From positions 1 to 16,029 of the forward strand of contig DHNC01000012.1 in the NCBI GenBank assembly GCA_002406115.1: a DNA stretch of 16,029 bases, read 5' to 3'. Below, piece by piece: positions 1 through 5,726 of the stretch. The translations under genes were made by a program, and so were the position numbers. The DNA is from Christensenella sp. UBA4626 (GTDB taxonomy: Bacteria > Bacillota > Clostridia > Christensenellales > UBA1242). The notes under the pieces are model-generated. The model searched no databases. It worked only from the letters and a program-made list of their open reading frames with translations, and had not been told where the DNA came from. The first letter of the stretch is position 1; each line of letters begins with the position of its first letter.

Positions 1-70
1 TAATATTAAATTAAAATATTTATTCCAAAAATATATTTTAATAATATTTTGTCAATTTGTTAGGTACACA

Positions 71-98
71 AAAAAATCCACAAAAAGTGGATTTTTTT
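71..98. terminator. Bidirectional intrinsic terminator
   Basis: A perfect 11-bp inverted repeat (AAAAAATCCAC / GTGGATTTTTT) encloses a 5-nt A loop and ends in a T run on either strand. It lies 13 nt beyond the stop codon of the minus-strand peptide gene at 111-302, so it most likely terminates that transcript. It could also terminate a plus-strand gene lying left of the window. Confidence 0.85.
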
Positions 99-110
99 AA
101 TGGCAATTTG

Positions 111-302
111 TTAAATAAAACTACGTTGTTGACCGTAAACATAACAATTGTTGTTTGAAGAATTGTTGTTTTGCCCATAAGCACCGAGAGCGAGTAACAG
201 CAAAAGCAAAAATGTGGTGTTGGTTGTTAAATCCGTATTTGTCGCTTGTGCAATTATCGCAATTAAAATTGCGAACAAGATGTAAAATGCATTTAAATTC
301 AT
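111..302 (-). CDS. Small hydrophobic two-helix membrane peptide (63 aa), unknown function
   Basis: I do not recognise this protein. The 63-aa product has two hydrophobic stretches, at about residues 5-19 and 30-42 (the second contains six leucines in a row), and a polar Asn/Ser/Gln-rich C-terminal tail (about 44-60), so it is predicted to sit in the membrane with a polar tail. It looks real rather than a chance ORF. An AAGGAG Shine-Dalgarno sequence lies 7 nt before the ATG, the ORF is followed closely by a strong terminator, and it diverges from the ArsR-type regulator at 406 across a 103-bp gap. That arrangement makes it a candidate target of the regulator, which is inference only. No signal-peptidase site or catalytic motif is visible. 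Confidence 0.6.
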   Translation of the reverse strand: MNLNAFYILFAILIAIIAQATNTDLTTNTTFLLLLLLALGAYGQNNNSSNNNCYVYGQQRSFI

Positions 303-322
303 TTTCTTGCTCCTTATATATA

Positions 323-351
323 AAAATATGTTATTTGTATTTATTCGACAA
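323..351 (-). promoter_or_regulatory. Possible promoter of the 63-aa membrane peptide
   Basis: On the minus strand TTGTCG is separated by 17 nt from TATTTT. Only 4 of 6 bases match at each box and the region is very AT-rich, so this is tentative. It lies about 20 nt upstream of the Shine-Dalgarno sequence. Confidence 0.3.
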
Positions 352-380
352 TATAAAACAATGTGAAAACTTTTTTTAAC

Positions 381-400
381 AAATTTAATTTGATAAATTT
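381..400. promoter_or_regulatory. Inverted repeat just upstream of the ArsR-type gene, possible operator
   Basis: AAATTTA and TAAATTT form a 7-bp inverted repeat with a 6-nt spacer, ending 5 nt before the ATG at 406. ArsR/SmtB proteins are dimers that usually bind an inverted repeat in their own promoter, so this is a candidate autoregulatory site. The region is so AT-rich that chance is a serious alternative. Confidence 0.25.
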
Positions 401-405
401 TTTTT

Positions 406-720
406 ATGGAAATAAGTGAAGAAATAAATTTGAAAAAACAATTGCCAAAGCCAAATGATTTAAAAAATTTTGCTAGTTTTTTTTATGCTTTTAGCGATGA
501 CACAAGGTTGAAGATTATCATCCTTTTGATTATTAAGCCTTTATGTGTTGGGGACATCGCAATGGTTTTGGAAACAAATCAAACGACAGTCAGTCATCAA
601 CTTAAAATTTTAAGGTCGCTAAACATTGTTGAATGTGCCCGAACTGGCAAAACAATAACCTACTTTATCCGTGACGAAAACATAGAAAATGTTTTGAACG
701 CTGGTGTGGATTGTATTTAG
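406..720 (+). CDS. ArsR/SmtB-family winged-helix transcriptional regulator
   Basis: A 104-aa single-domain protein of typical ArsR size. The core reads FSDDTRLKIIILL (residues 29-41), then the helix-turn-helix with LCVGDIAMVL (46-55) and recognition helix TTVSHQLKILRSLNIV (60-75), then the beta-wing ARTGKTITYFI (78-88). This is the standard ArsR fold. The family usually represses a nearby gene until a metal or other ligand binds. The classical alpha-3 metal site (ELCVCDL) is reduced here to one cysteine, C47 in LCVGD, with C77 and C103 elsewhere, so classical As/Cd sensing is not supported and the inducer is unknown. There is no Shine-Dalgarno site. The gene diverges from the 63-aa membrane peptide and is followed 30 bp later by an unidentified ORF. 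Confidence 0.85.
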   Translation: MEISEEINLKKQLPKPNDLKNFASFFYAFSDDTRLKIIILLIIKPLCVGDIAMVLETNQTTVSHQLKILRSLNIVECARTGKTITYFIRDENIENVLNAGVDCI

Positions 721-745
721 CAAATAACGTATAATTTCATATATT
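717..745 (+). promoter_or_regulatory. Candidate promoter giving a leaderless transcript for the gene at 751
   Basis: TTAGCA and TATATT are separated by 17 nt, and the -10 box ends 5 nt before the ATG at 751. The -35 box overlaps the stop codon of the preceding regulator. A second -10 match, TATAAT at 730-735, would give a leader of roughly 10 nt. No Shine-Dalgarno sequence precedes the ATG. Confidence 0.35.
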
Positions 746-750
746 GTTAT

Positions 751-1284
751 ATGAAAATTGTTTGCGTTGCGGGTGGAAGTTACAAGTCGTTTTATTTAAA
801 TCACTTTTCAAAATTGAAAAGATGCGACTTGCTTTTGTTTAATTTTGGCATTATTTACGACTATGTTTGCGAGGATGAAACTTTTAATGGCGTTGTGTCA
901 TCCGAACTTCATCATCTTGCCAACAATCTAGGTGCGGTTGTTGTGGCAAAGGTGAATATCGTTAAAAACGGAGTTAAAAGCAAAGGGATTGTTGTAAGCA
1001 ACGGCAAGCAAATTTATATTTCAAGTTTAAAACTTGGCGTGAAAGTTTGTTTAAACAATTGGCATAACGGTCAAAATAAAATTCAGCAATTTATAATAGG
1101 CGGCAGGAATACGGACTTTTCTAACTGCCACAAAATCCTTTTAAGCGACCAACCGATTCATCCAAATGTGCAACATTGCTCAAACAACAAAATTTATATT
1201 TTTTGCAACAAAAAAGGAGTTGAGGTTGTTAAAAGCAAAACACTTTTTAAAAATAATTATAAGGTGGCAATTTTAAAACTTTAA
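751..1284 (+). CDS. Unidentified 177-aa protein; faint resemblance to carbon-nitrogen hydrolase fold
   Basis: Not confidently recognised. There is no signal peptide or membrane helix. The start MKIVCVAGG, the segment ELHHLANNLGAVVVAKV (residues 52-68), then KGIVVSNGKQIY (78-89) and LKLGVKVCLNNW (93-104) follow the rhythm of nitrilase-superfamily proteins: a search helix, a 'V.v..dG' strand pair, then Lys and a following Cys. However, the protein is about 100 aa shorter than the family norm, the catalytic Glu region does not match, and Lys and Cys lie far closer together than in real nitrilases. If related, it is a degenerate or non-catalytic member. There are eight Cys, including C5 and C26. 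It follows the ArsR-type gene by 30 bp, apparently with its own promoter, so co-regulation is possible but not shown. No clear terminator follows. Confidence 0.6.
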   Translation: MKIVCVAGGSYKSFYLNHFSKLKRCDLLLFNFGIIYDYVCEDETFNGVVSSELHHLANNLGAVVVAKVNIVKNGVKSKGIVVSNGKQIYISSLKLGVKVCLNNWHNGQNKIQQFIIGGRNTDFSNCHKILLSDQPIHPNVQHCSNNKIYIFCNKKGVEVVKSKTLFKNNYKVAILKL

Positions 1285-1442
1285 TATTGACGCAGCAAAT
1301 CTTAAACTTTAAACAAAGCCCGATTGAATATTGTCCACAAATTATCAATAATATGTTATATACAAAATATTGATTTTGGTGTCAAAACAAGGTCAAAATA
1401 TGGATTATTTTTGCAAATTTGGCAATTTTGTAAAAAAATATT

Positions 1443-1485
1443 TTGAAAAAGTTTTTTGTTATGCTATTATACTAACATATATAAT
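1443..1485 (+). promoter_or_regulatory. pgk promoter
   Basis: TTGAAA at 1443-1448 and TATTAT at 1465-1470 are 16 nt apart, with an extended -10 TG (TGC-TATTAT). A second option is TTGTTA at 1456 with TATAAT at 1480-1485 and 18-nt spacing. Either leaves a leader of about 50-70 nt before pgk. The rest of the 258-bp gap 1285-1542 shows nothing else clear. Confidence 0.55.
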
Positions 1486-1542
1486 AATAGGTGGATTGTT
1501 TCAATTGATTCACAAATATAAATACCAATTCATGGAGTTGTA

Positions 1543-2724
1543 ATGAAAAGGACTATTAGAGATATTGATGTCGCCAATAAACGGGTTCTCGTTAGGGTGG
1601 ACTATAACGTACCAATTAACACAGACCTTAAAATCGTTGATGACGAACGCATTGTGGCAACCTTGCCAACTATAAATTATTTGTTGGAGCATAAGGCAAA
1701 AGTTATACTTTGCTCTCATTTGGGCAGACCAAACGGTCAAGTGGATAGCAAACTTTCACTCCGCCCAGTTCTCTCACGCTTGAGCAAGTTGTTGGACAAG
1801 CCAGTTTCTTTTGCAGAGGACGTTTTGTCAGACAGCACAAAAGAGATGATTGACAAAATGCATGAGGGCGATGTACTGATGTTGGAAAATATCAGATTCT
1901 ACCCTGGTGAAGAAAAAAATAATGCGGAGTTTGCTGCAAAACTGGCAGAATTGGCAGATATTTATGTGTTTGAAGCATTTGCAACTGCTCACCGCAAACA
2001 CGCATCTACATATGGAGTTTCCAAATTGTTGCCAAACGCAATCGGATTTTTGGTTGAACATGAATTGGAGATGTTCGAAAAAGTTTTGAAAAACCCTGGG
2101 CATCCATTTGTTGCAATCCTTGGTGGTGCAAAAGTATCTGACAAATTGCCAGTTGTGGAAAATTTGTTGGACATTGCTGACACAATTTTGATTGGCGGAG
2201 GTATGTCTTACACTTTCGTTAAGGCAATCGGCGGTGCGGTTGGCAATTCTATTGTTGACAACTCAAAACTTGAACTGGCAAAGGAAATTTTGGACAAGGC
2301 AAAAGATAAAGGTGTCAAAGTTATCCTGCCGGTGGACAATATTGGCGCAAAAGATTTCAGCGAAAATGCGGAAAGCAAGCGTTTTATGAGCGGTTTCTTT
2401 GGCGAAGACTATCAAGGCATGGATATTGGCCCAAAAACAATCAAAGTTTTTAAAAGAGCAATCAAAAAAGCAAAAACAATCGTTTGGAATGGTCCTCTTG
2501 GGGTTTACGAGTACGATAAATTCCGCAAGGGAACAAACAAAATCGCAAAATATGTTGCCAAAAGCAAGGCGGTGTCTCTCATTGGTGGCGGCGATAGCAT
2601 TGCGGCAGTTCAAAACATGGGATGTGCAAAGCGTATAACTCATTTGTCAACTGGTGGCGGTGCAAGTTTAACATTGTTGCAAGGTAAAAAATTGCCTTGT
2701 GTTGAAATTATTGAAAATGTTTAG
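1543..2724 (+). CDS. pgk: Phosphoglycerate kinase
   Basis: Transfers phosphate from 1,3-bisphosphoglycerate to ADP, giving 3-phosphoglycerate and ATP in cytosolic glycolysis. The 393-aa length is normal. Family motifs appear in order: RVDYNVP (residues 18-24), SHLGRP (58-63), LENIRFYPGEE (114-124), FATAHRKHAST (146-156), LGGAKVSDKL (193-202), LIGGGMSYTF (216-225), WNGPLGVYE (315-323), GGGDSIAAV (348-356) and HLSTGGGAS (367-375). The start is set by TGGAG five nt before the ATG. Conserved positions vary slightly: the usual NDAFG before TAHR reads FEAFA here, and GDSAAA reads GDSIAA. The gene has its own promoter and a terminator directly after it, so it is probably monocistronic although gpmI follows. 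Confidence 0.97.
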   Translation: MKRTIRDIDVANKRVLVRVDYNVPINTDLKIVDDERIVATLPTINYLLEHKAKVILCSHLGRPNGQVDSKLSLRPVLSRLSKLLDKPVSFAEDVLSDSTKEMIDKMHEGDVLMLENIRFYPGEEKNNAEFAAKLAELADIYVFEAFATAHRKHASTYGVSKLLPNAIGFLVEHELEMFEKVLKNPGHPFVAILGGAKVSDKLPVVENLLDIADTILIGGGMSYTFVKAIGGAVGNSIVDNSKLELAKEILDKAKDKGVKVILPVDNIGAKDFSENAESKRFMSGFFGEDYQGMDIGPKTIKVFKRAIKKAKTIVWNGPLGVYEYDKFRKGTNKIAKYVAKSKAVSLIGGGDSIAAVQNMGCAKRITHLSTGGGASLTLLQGKKLPCVEIIENV

Positions 2725-2726
2725 TT

Positions 2727-2756
2727 AAAAGGGACACAATTATTGTGTCTTTTTGT
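2727..2756 (+). terminator. pgk terminator
   Basis: GACACAA / TTGTGTC (2733-2739 and 2743-2749) forms a 7-bp stem with a 3-nt loop, extended downwards by two G-U and several A-U pairs, and followed by TTTTTG. It lies directly after the pgk stop codon. Confidence 0.8.
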
Positions 2757-2901
2757 TTGTAATGACTTTATGCTTGTTTTAAATTAAATAACGGCATTTT
2801 CATGGCATTCTTTTTGTTTGATAACATTCTTTTTTGAAAGCAAAAAATTAGCATTTTCATTTTAATTGAAAAGCAAAAAATATTTATATTTAGGGGGCAG
2901 A

Positions 2902-4371
2902 GTGAAAAAAGGTATCTTGATTATTCTTGACGGCTATGGTGAAGGCAAGGCCGATAAATTTAACGCAGTTGCAAACGCAAAAACACCGTTTTTGGACAGT
3001 TTAAAAAACAATATTTCACTTTTAAAGACTGACGGCGAGGCTGTTGGGCTTTTTGCTGGCGAAATGGGCGGAAGCGAGGTCGGTCATTTAACAATCGGTG
3101 CGGGTAGGATTGTCCCTTCAACTGCAAAGTTGATTAGAGATGAAATTGCGGCAAATAAATTTGAAAAAAATCCAGTTTTGACCTCAATTTTGCAATACAT
3201 CACACAAAACAACGGCAATGTCCACCTTATAGGGCTTATGAGTGACAAAAATATCCACAGTGACGTCAACCATTGCTACGAGTTAATGAGAATTTTTAGC
3301 GGCAAAGCAAATCATATTTATCTTCACCTCATAACCGACGGCAGGGATTGCGGAAGTGCGGATAGTTTGAAATATCTTAAAACTATGAACAAAAACATTC
3401 AAAACACCCAAAATTGCGAGATTGCAAGCGTGGGCGGTCGAGTTTATGCGATGGATAGGGATAGCAATTACGACAGAGTTAAACTGGCGGTCGCTGCCAT
3501 GTTTGAGGATAAAACCGGCATCAAACAAGGCGAGGTTGAACGATATTTGCAAACTCAACACAAACTTGGCAACACTGATGAATATGTTGTGCCAACACAT
3601 GTTCAAACTGAACAACCTATAAATCTGACCGACAAAGACTATTTGATTTTCTTCAATTTCCGAGAAGACCGCTTGCGTGAGATTGTAAAAACTGTGGCAA
3701 ATATGCCAGCAAAAATAGCCACAATGGCAGATGTCGCAACGGCAAAAACAGATGTTTTGTATCACAAAAACATTGTCCACAACACGCTGAGCGAATATAT
3801 TTCCTCACTTGGGCTTAAACAGGTTAAAATAAGCGAATCCACAAAATATGCACACGTCACATATTTCTTTAACGGAGGCGTGGAACAGCCTTTTAAGGGC
3901 GAAGACCGCATTCATGTGCCAACCACAAAAGTGGACAAGTTTAACAAAACACCTTTGATGCAGGCTGCAAAGATTGCGGATGAAACCATCGAAGCGATAA
4001 AGGATAATTACGACGCAATCATTGTCAATTTTTCAAATCCGGATATGATTGGGCATACTGGCGATTACAATGCGGTTGTAAAATCCCTTGAATTTTTGGA
4101 TACAAAACTAAAAAATATTGCCGAACAAGCAAAAAGCCACGATTATTTTATGATTATCACCGCAGATCATGGCAATAGCGAGCAAATGAGATATCCAAAT
4201 GGCGAGCCGCATTACGCTCACACTTTGAATAGGGTTATGTGTGCAGTCTTGGACGATAAACCTCACAAACTTAAACAGCAAGGCGGCCTGCAAGATGTTG
4301 CACCGACCTTTGTAAACTTGATGGGACTGGAACCAAACCCATATTTTGAAGGCAAAAGTTTGTTAAAATAG
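2902..4371 (+). CDS. gpmI: 2,3-bisphosphoglycerate-independent phosphoglycerate mutase
   Basis: Interconverts 3- and 2-phosphoglycerate via a phosphoserine intermediate using two metal ions (Mn2+ in the family), in cytosolic glycolysis. I choose the GTG at 2902 because an AGGGGG Shine-Dalgarno site lies 4 nt before it and the product then begins VKKGILIILDGYG, as the family does. The upstream in-frame TTG at 2866 has no such support. The resulting 489 aa is near the usual 505-515. Motifs (numbered from GTG): LDG with metal ligand D10, GGSEVGH with catalytic S58 (usually GNSEVGH), then SDKNIHSDVNH, TDGRDCG, GGRVYAMDRD, FFNFREDR, YAHVTYFFNGG, GEDRIHVP, NFSNPDMIGHTGD and ITADHGNSE. All are characteristic of the alkaline-phosphatase-superfamily mutase. 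It lies 177 bp after pgk; tpi and eno, often between or beside these genes, are absent. Confidence 0.96.
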   Translation: MKKGILIILDGYGEGKADKFNAVANAKTPFLDSLKNNISLLKTDGEAVGLFAGEMGGSEVGHLTIGAGRIVPSTAKLIRDEIAANKFEKNPVLTSILQYITQNNGNVHLIGLMSDKNIHSDVNHCYELMRIFSGKANHIYLHLITDGRDCGSADSLKYLKTMNKNIQNTQNCEIASVGGRVYAMDRDSNYDRVKLAVAAMFEDKTGIKQGEVERYLQTQHKLGNTDEYVVPTHVQTEQPINLTDKDYLIFFNFREDRLREIVKTVANMPAKIATMADVATAKTDVLYHKNIVHNTLSEYISSLGLKQVKISESTKYAHVTYFFNGGVEQPFKGEDRIHVPTTKVDKFNKTPLMQAAKIADETIEAIKDNYDAIIVNFSNPDMIGHTGDYNAVVKSLEFLDTKLKNIAEQAKSHDYFMIITADHGNSEQMRYPNGEPHYAHTLNRVMCAVLDDKPHKLKQQGGLQDVAPTFVNLMGLEPNPYFEGKSLLK

Positions 4372-4400
4372 GCAAAAATACAGTCAAAATTTTCGAGTTT

Positions 4401-4421
4401 TTGGCCATTTAAAATGGCTAA
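4401..4421 (+). terminator. Weak hairpin after gpmI, possible terminator
   Basis: GCCATTT / AAATGGC forms a near-continuous palindrome 30 bp beyond the gpmI stop codon, extended by a short T/A pairing. It is not followed by a clean T run, so it is a poor intrinsic terminator and may only slow or process the transcript. Confidence 0.35.
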
Positions 4422-4460
4422 ATAATATTTAGGATTGACCGCCAATTTTTATCTATGTTA

Positions 4461-4489
4461 TTGACAAATAACGCTTAGTTTGTTAGAAT
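4461..4489 (+). promoter_or_regulatory. Strong sigma-A-type promoter of the 73-aa membrane protein
   Basis: TTGACA (perfect) and TAGAAT (5 of 6) are exactly 17 nt apart. This is among the best promoter matches in the window. The start site would fall near 4496, just before the Shine-Dalgarno sequence, so the in-frame upstream start at 4480 lies inside the promoter and is rejected. Confidence 0.8.
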
Positions 4490-4506
4490 ACAAAAGAGGA
4501 AAAATC

Positions 4507-4728
4507 ATGAAGGAAGTATATTATCAAGTTGTAAATTTTTTCCAAACCATGCCAACAATCTGGTTTGCAACAATCTGGATCGTTGTTTTGGCTGGCATTT
4601 TGCTGTGTGTGATGAACTTTTTCAAGGCGCACGACGGAAAACAAAAAAAGATTGAAAAAATCAGTTTGTTGATATTTGCAATTTTGTTATTCGCTTTTTT
4701 GATTTTCTTGACCTATATTAGGCACTAA
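4507..4728 (+). CDS. Small two-helix membrane protein (73 aa), unknown function
   Basis: Not recognised. The start is the ATG with AGAGGA six nt upstream. The 73-aa product has an amphipathic N-terminus, a hydrophobic helix at about residues 17-38 (TIWFATIWIVVLAGILLCVM), a short charged loop AHDGKQKKIEK (41-51), and a second helix at about 52-70 ending in TYIRH. The charged loop between the helices suggests a hairpin topology with the basic loop in the cytoplasm by the positive-inside rule. It sits immediately upstream of secG, whose product is also a two-helix membrane protein, but secG has its own promoter, so a link to secretion is only positional. No obvious terminator separates the two. 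Confidence 0.75.
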   Translation: MKEVYYQVVNFFQTMPTIWFATIWIVVLAGILLCVMNFFKAHDGKQKKIEKISLLIFAILLFAFLIFLTYIRH

Positions 4729-4741
4729 TTATTGATTTTGC

Positions 4742-4770
4742 TTGTCAAGATTTATCTTGTGTGGTATTAT
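4742..4770 (+). promoter_or_regulatory. secG promoter with palindrome in the spacer
   Basis: TTGTCA and TATTAT are separated by 17 nt. The palindrome CAAGAT-TT-ATCTTG (4746-4759) lies between the boxes and overlaps the end of the -35, a position where a repressor could block RNA polymerase. No regulator is identified. Confidence 0.7.
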
Positions 4771-4795
4771 ATGAAAGCAATAATTTACGATTGGC

Positions 4796-4824
4796 GTCTT
4801 TGTTTTGATAAATTAAACAAAGGC
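4796..4824 (+). promoter_or_regulatory. secG 5' leader hairpin
   Basis: GTCTTTGTTT (4796-4805) pairs with AAACAAAGGC (4815-4824) over 10 bp, one of them G-U, with a 9-nt loop. It lies in the roughly 75-nt leader between the promoter and the secG Shine-Dalgarno site. There is no T run, so it is not a terminator. A stabilising or translation-modulating leader element is possible. Confidence 0.4.
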
Positions 4825-4851
4825 ACAAGTTTTATCTAGTTGGAGGATTTT

Positions 4852-5154
4852 ATGAGTTATATTTTAGGAACAGTTCCACAATGGATTACCAAATCTTTCC
4901 CAGTTCTGGAAAGTATCTGCTTGGTTATCATCGCTTTGCTTGCTTTGACATTGATTGTTTTGGTGTTTATGCAAATCAATGGCGATAGCGACGGCAACAA
5001 TGTTTTGACAGGCAATCAAGATAGTTATTATGCTCAAAACAAGGGTGGTTCACGTGAAGGTCGTATAACCAAACTTGCTTACATTATGGCTGGTTTGATT
5101 ACATTCTTTGTAATTGTGTACTGTTTGTTGGTTAAAATACCAGGAATGTTTTAG
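4852..5154 (+). CDS. secG: Preprotein translocase subunit SecG
   Basis: SecG is the small accessory subunit of the SecYEG protein-conducting channel in the cytoplasmic membrane. The ATG follows TGGAGGA with good spacing. The 100-aa product has helix 1 at about 20-41, ending in the characteristic IVLVFMQ (usually VLLQ or VLMQ), then a polar loop with YYAQNKGGSREGRITKLAYIMAG that matches the SecG pattern of a glycine-containing loop followed by (L)T+L and helix 2 (about 74-95). The length is at the long end for Firmicutes SecG (75-80 aa) because of the longer N-terminus and loop. The order secG then rnr then smpB is the conserved Firmicutes arrangement, which supports the call. Confidence 0.88.
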   Translation: MSYILGTVPQWITKSFPVLESICLVIIALLALTLIVLVFMQINGDSDGNNVLTGNQDSYYAQNKGGSREGRITKLAYIMAGLITFFVIVYCLLVKIPGMF

Positions 5155-5160
5155 GAATAG

Positions 5161-5190
5161 GAGAGGTGTAAAGCGCACCTCTTTTTTTTT
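5161..5190 (+). terminator. secG terminator
   Basis: AGAGGTG (5162-5168) and CACCTCT (5176-5182) form a 7-bp stem with a 7-nt loop, followed by an uninterrupted T run to 5190. A classic intrinsic terminator 7 bp after the secG stop codon. Confidence 0.92.
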
Positions 5191-5214
5191 ATTATATAAA
5201 GCATTTTGATTAAA

Positions 5215-5286
5215 ACTCGTGTCCCCTACGGGGTCCCCAAAAAACTTATGTTTTTAGGGGCGGTTGTCTGGGGAAGGTAGGTACGA
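5215..5286. repeat. Hairpin repeat unit A (outer left copy)
   Basis: The unit begins ACTCGTGTCCCC and ends GGGGAAGGTAGGTACGAGT, so its ends are complementary (ACTCGT / ACGAGT). Inside it are a CCCC-TAC-GGGG hairpin and an 11-bp stem CCCCAAAAAAC / GTTTTTAGGGG with one mismatch. Its arms match those of the terminal repeats at 5310 and 5445 but with a longer apical insert. A degenerate inverted copy lies at 5508-5569. Confidence 0.7.
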
Positions 5287-5309
5287 GTTGTGTCCAATAG
5301 TCCACATAT

Positions 5310-5474
5310 CTCGTGTCCCCTTGTGAGGGGAAGGCTGGTGTGAATGTAATGAACACCAAAGGGTAGTTACAATAACATCCTATTTTGAAAGCCTAATAAA
5401 AGAGGACTTAAATAAACTACCCTTTGTTAAAACGCAAGCGTTTTACCAACCTTCCCCTCGCAAGGGGACACGAG
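5310..5474. mobile_element. MITE-like non-coding element with 30-bp terminal inverted repeats
   Basis: Positions 5310-5339 and the reverse complement of 5445-5474 agree at 28 of 30 bases (both begin CTCGTGTCCCCTTG). Each end is itself a small hairpin (TCCCCT / AGGGGA around TGTG or its counterpart). Nested inside is a second exact inverted pair, AAAGGGTAGTT (5358-5368) and AACTACCCTTT (5415-5425), and a palindrome AAAACGC-AA-GCGTTTT (5429-5444). At 165 bp with no ORF it fits a miniature inverted-repeat transposable element mobilised in trans. No clear target-site duplication is visible: the flanks end ATATC on the left and GTATC on the right of the last copy, which is suggestive only. Confidence 0.7.
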
Positions 5475-5507
5475 AGTATCGGACTTTTTAACACAATTTC
5501 TAAAGAC

Positions 5508-5569
5508 TTTCTCCAGACAAACACTTCTAAAAACAAATGCTTTTTGGGAAACTTAAAGGAGGACATGAG
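5508..5569. repeat. Hairpin repeat unit A, inverted degenerate copy
   Basis: The reverse complement starts CTCATGTCC and contains CCCAAAAA, GTTTTTAG and TTTGTCTGGAGAAAG at the same spacing as unit A (5216-5277), with one indel. About two thirds of positions agree by eye. This makes 5215-5569 a large, diverged inverted structure around the inner element. The core GGACATGAG recurs as a direct repeat at 5561-5569 and 5598-5606. Confidence 0.6.
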
Positions 5570-5679
5570 ATATTAGATTTGTTGAATAATTTAAGTGGGA
5601 CATGAGTCAATCTAGTAGGTAAAAATATTTGCTTATAATTTTAGATATTTTATGATAAGAAATATTTTGTTATTTGGGG

Positions 5680-5719
5680 TGACAATTATTTTGTCATTTG
5701 CGTAAAAATTTGTTAGAAT
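5680..5719 (+). promoter_or_regulatory. rnr promoter, predicted leaderless, with inverted repeat over the -35
   Basis: TTGTCA (5691-5696) and TAGAAT (5714-5719) are 17 nt apart. The -10 ends 7 nt before the ATG at 5727, so the transcript should begin at or next to the start codon. The -35 is the right arm of a perfect inverted repeat, TGACAA-TTATT-TTGTCA (5680-5696), which could be an operator or a chance feature. Confidence 0.65.
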
Positions 5720-5726
5720 GAAATAT

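Larger units (their letters stand above)
5189..5726. other. Gene-free 540-bp stretch made of nested inverted repeats
   Basis: No convincing ORF on either strand. It holds a divergent outer inverted pair (5215-5277 against 5508-5569), an inner MITE-like element with 30-bp terminal inverted repeats (5310-5474), further palindromes near 5429 and 5623, and the rnr promoter at its right end. Its GC-rich hairpin arms (runs of CCCC and GGGG) contrast with the AT-rich surroundings. Confidence 0.8.

Noticed and set aside
2866..2901. Upstream TTG start for gpmI (12 extra residues)
   Set aside because: No Shine-Dalgarno site precedes it, and the GTG at 2902 has AGGGGG at the right distance and the family-typical N-terminus.
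4771..4851. Riboswitch or T-box in the secG leader
   Set aside because: The leader is only about 75 nt with a single hairpin, no terminator/antiterminator pair and no conserved riboswitch motif.
5215..5606. CRISPR array or tandem repeats in the secG-rnr gap
   Set aside because: The repeats are inverted and nested, of unequal length, without regular spacers, and no cas gene is present.
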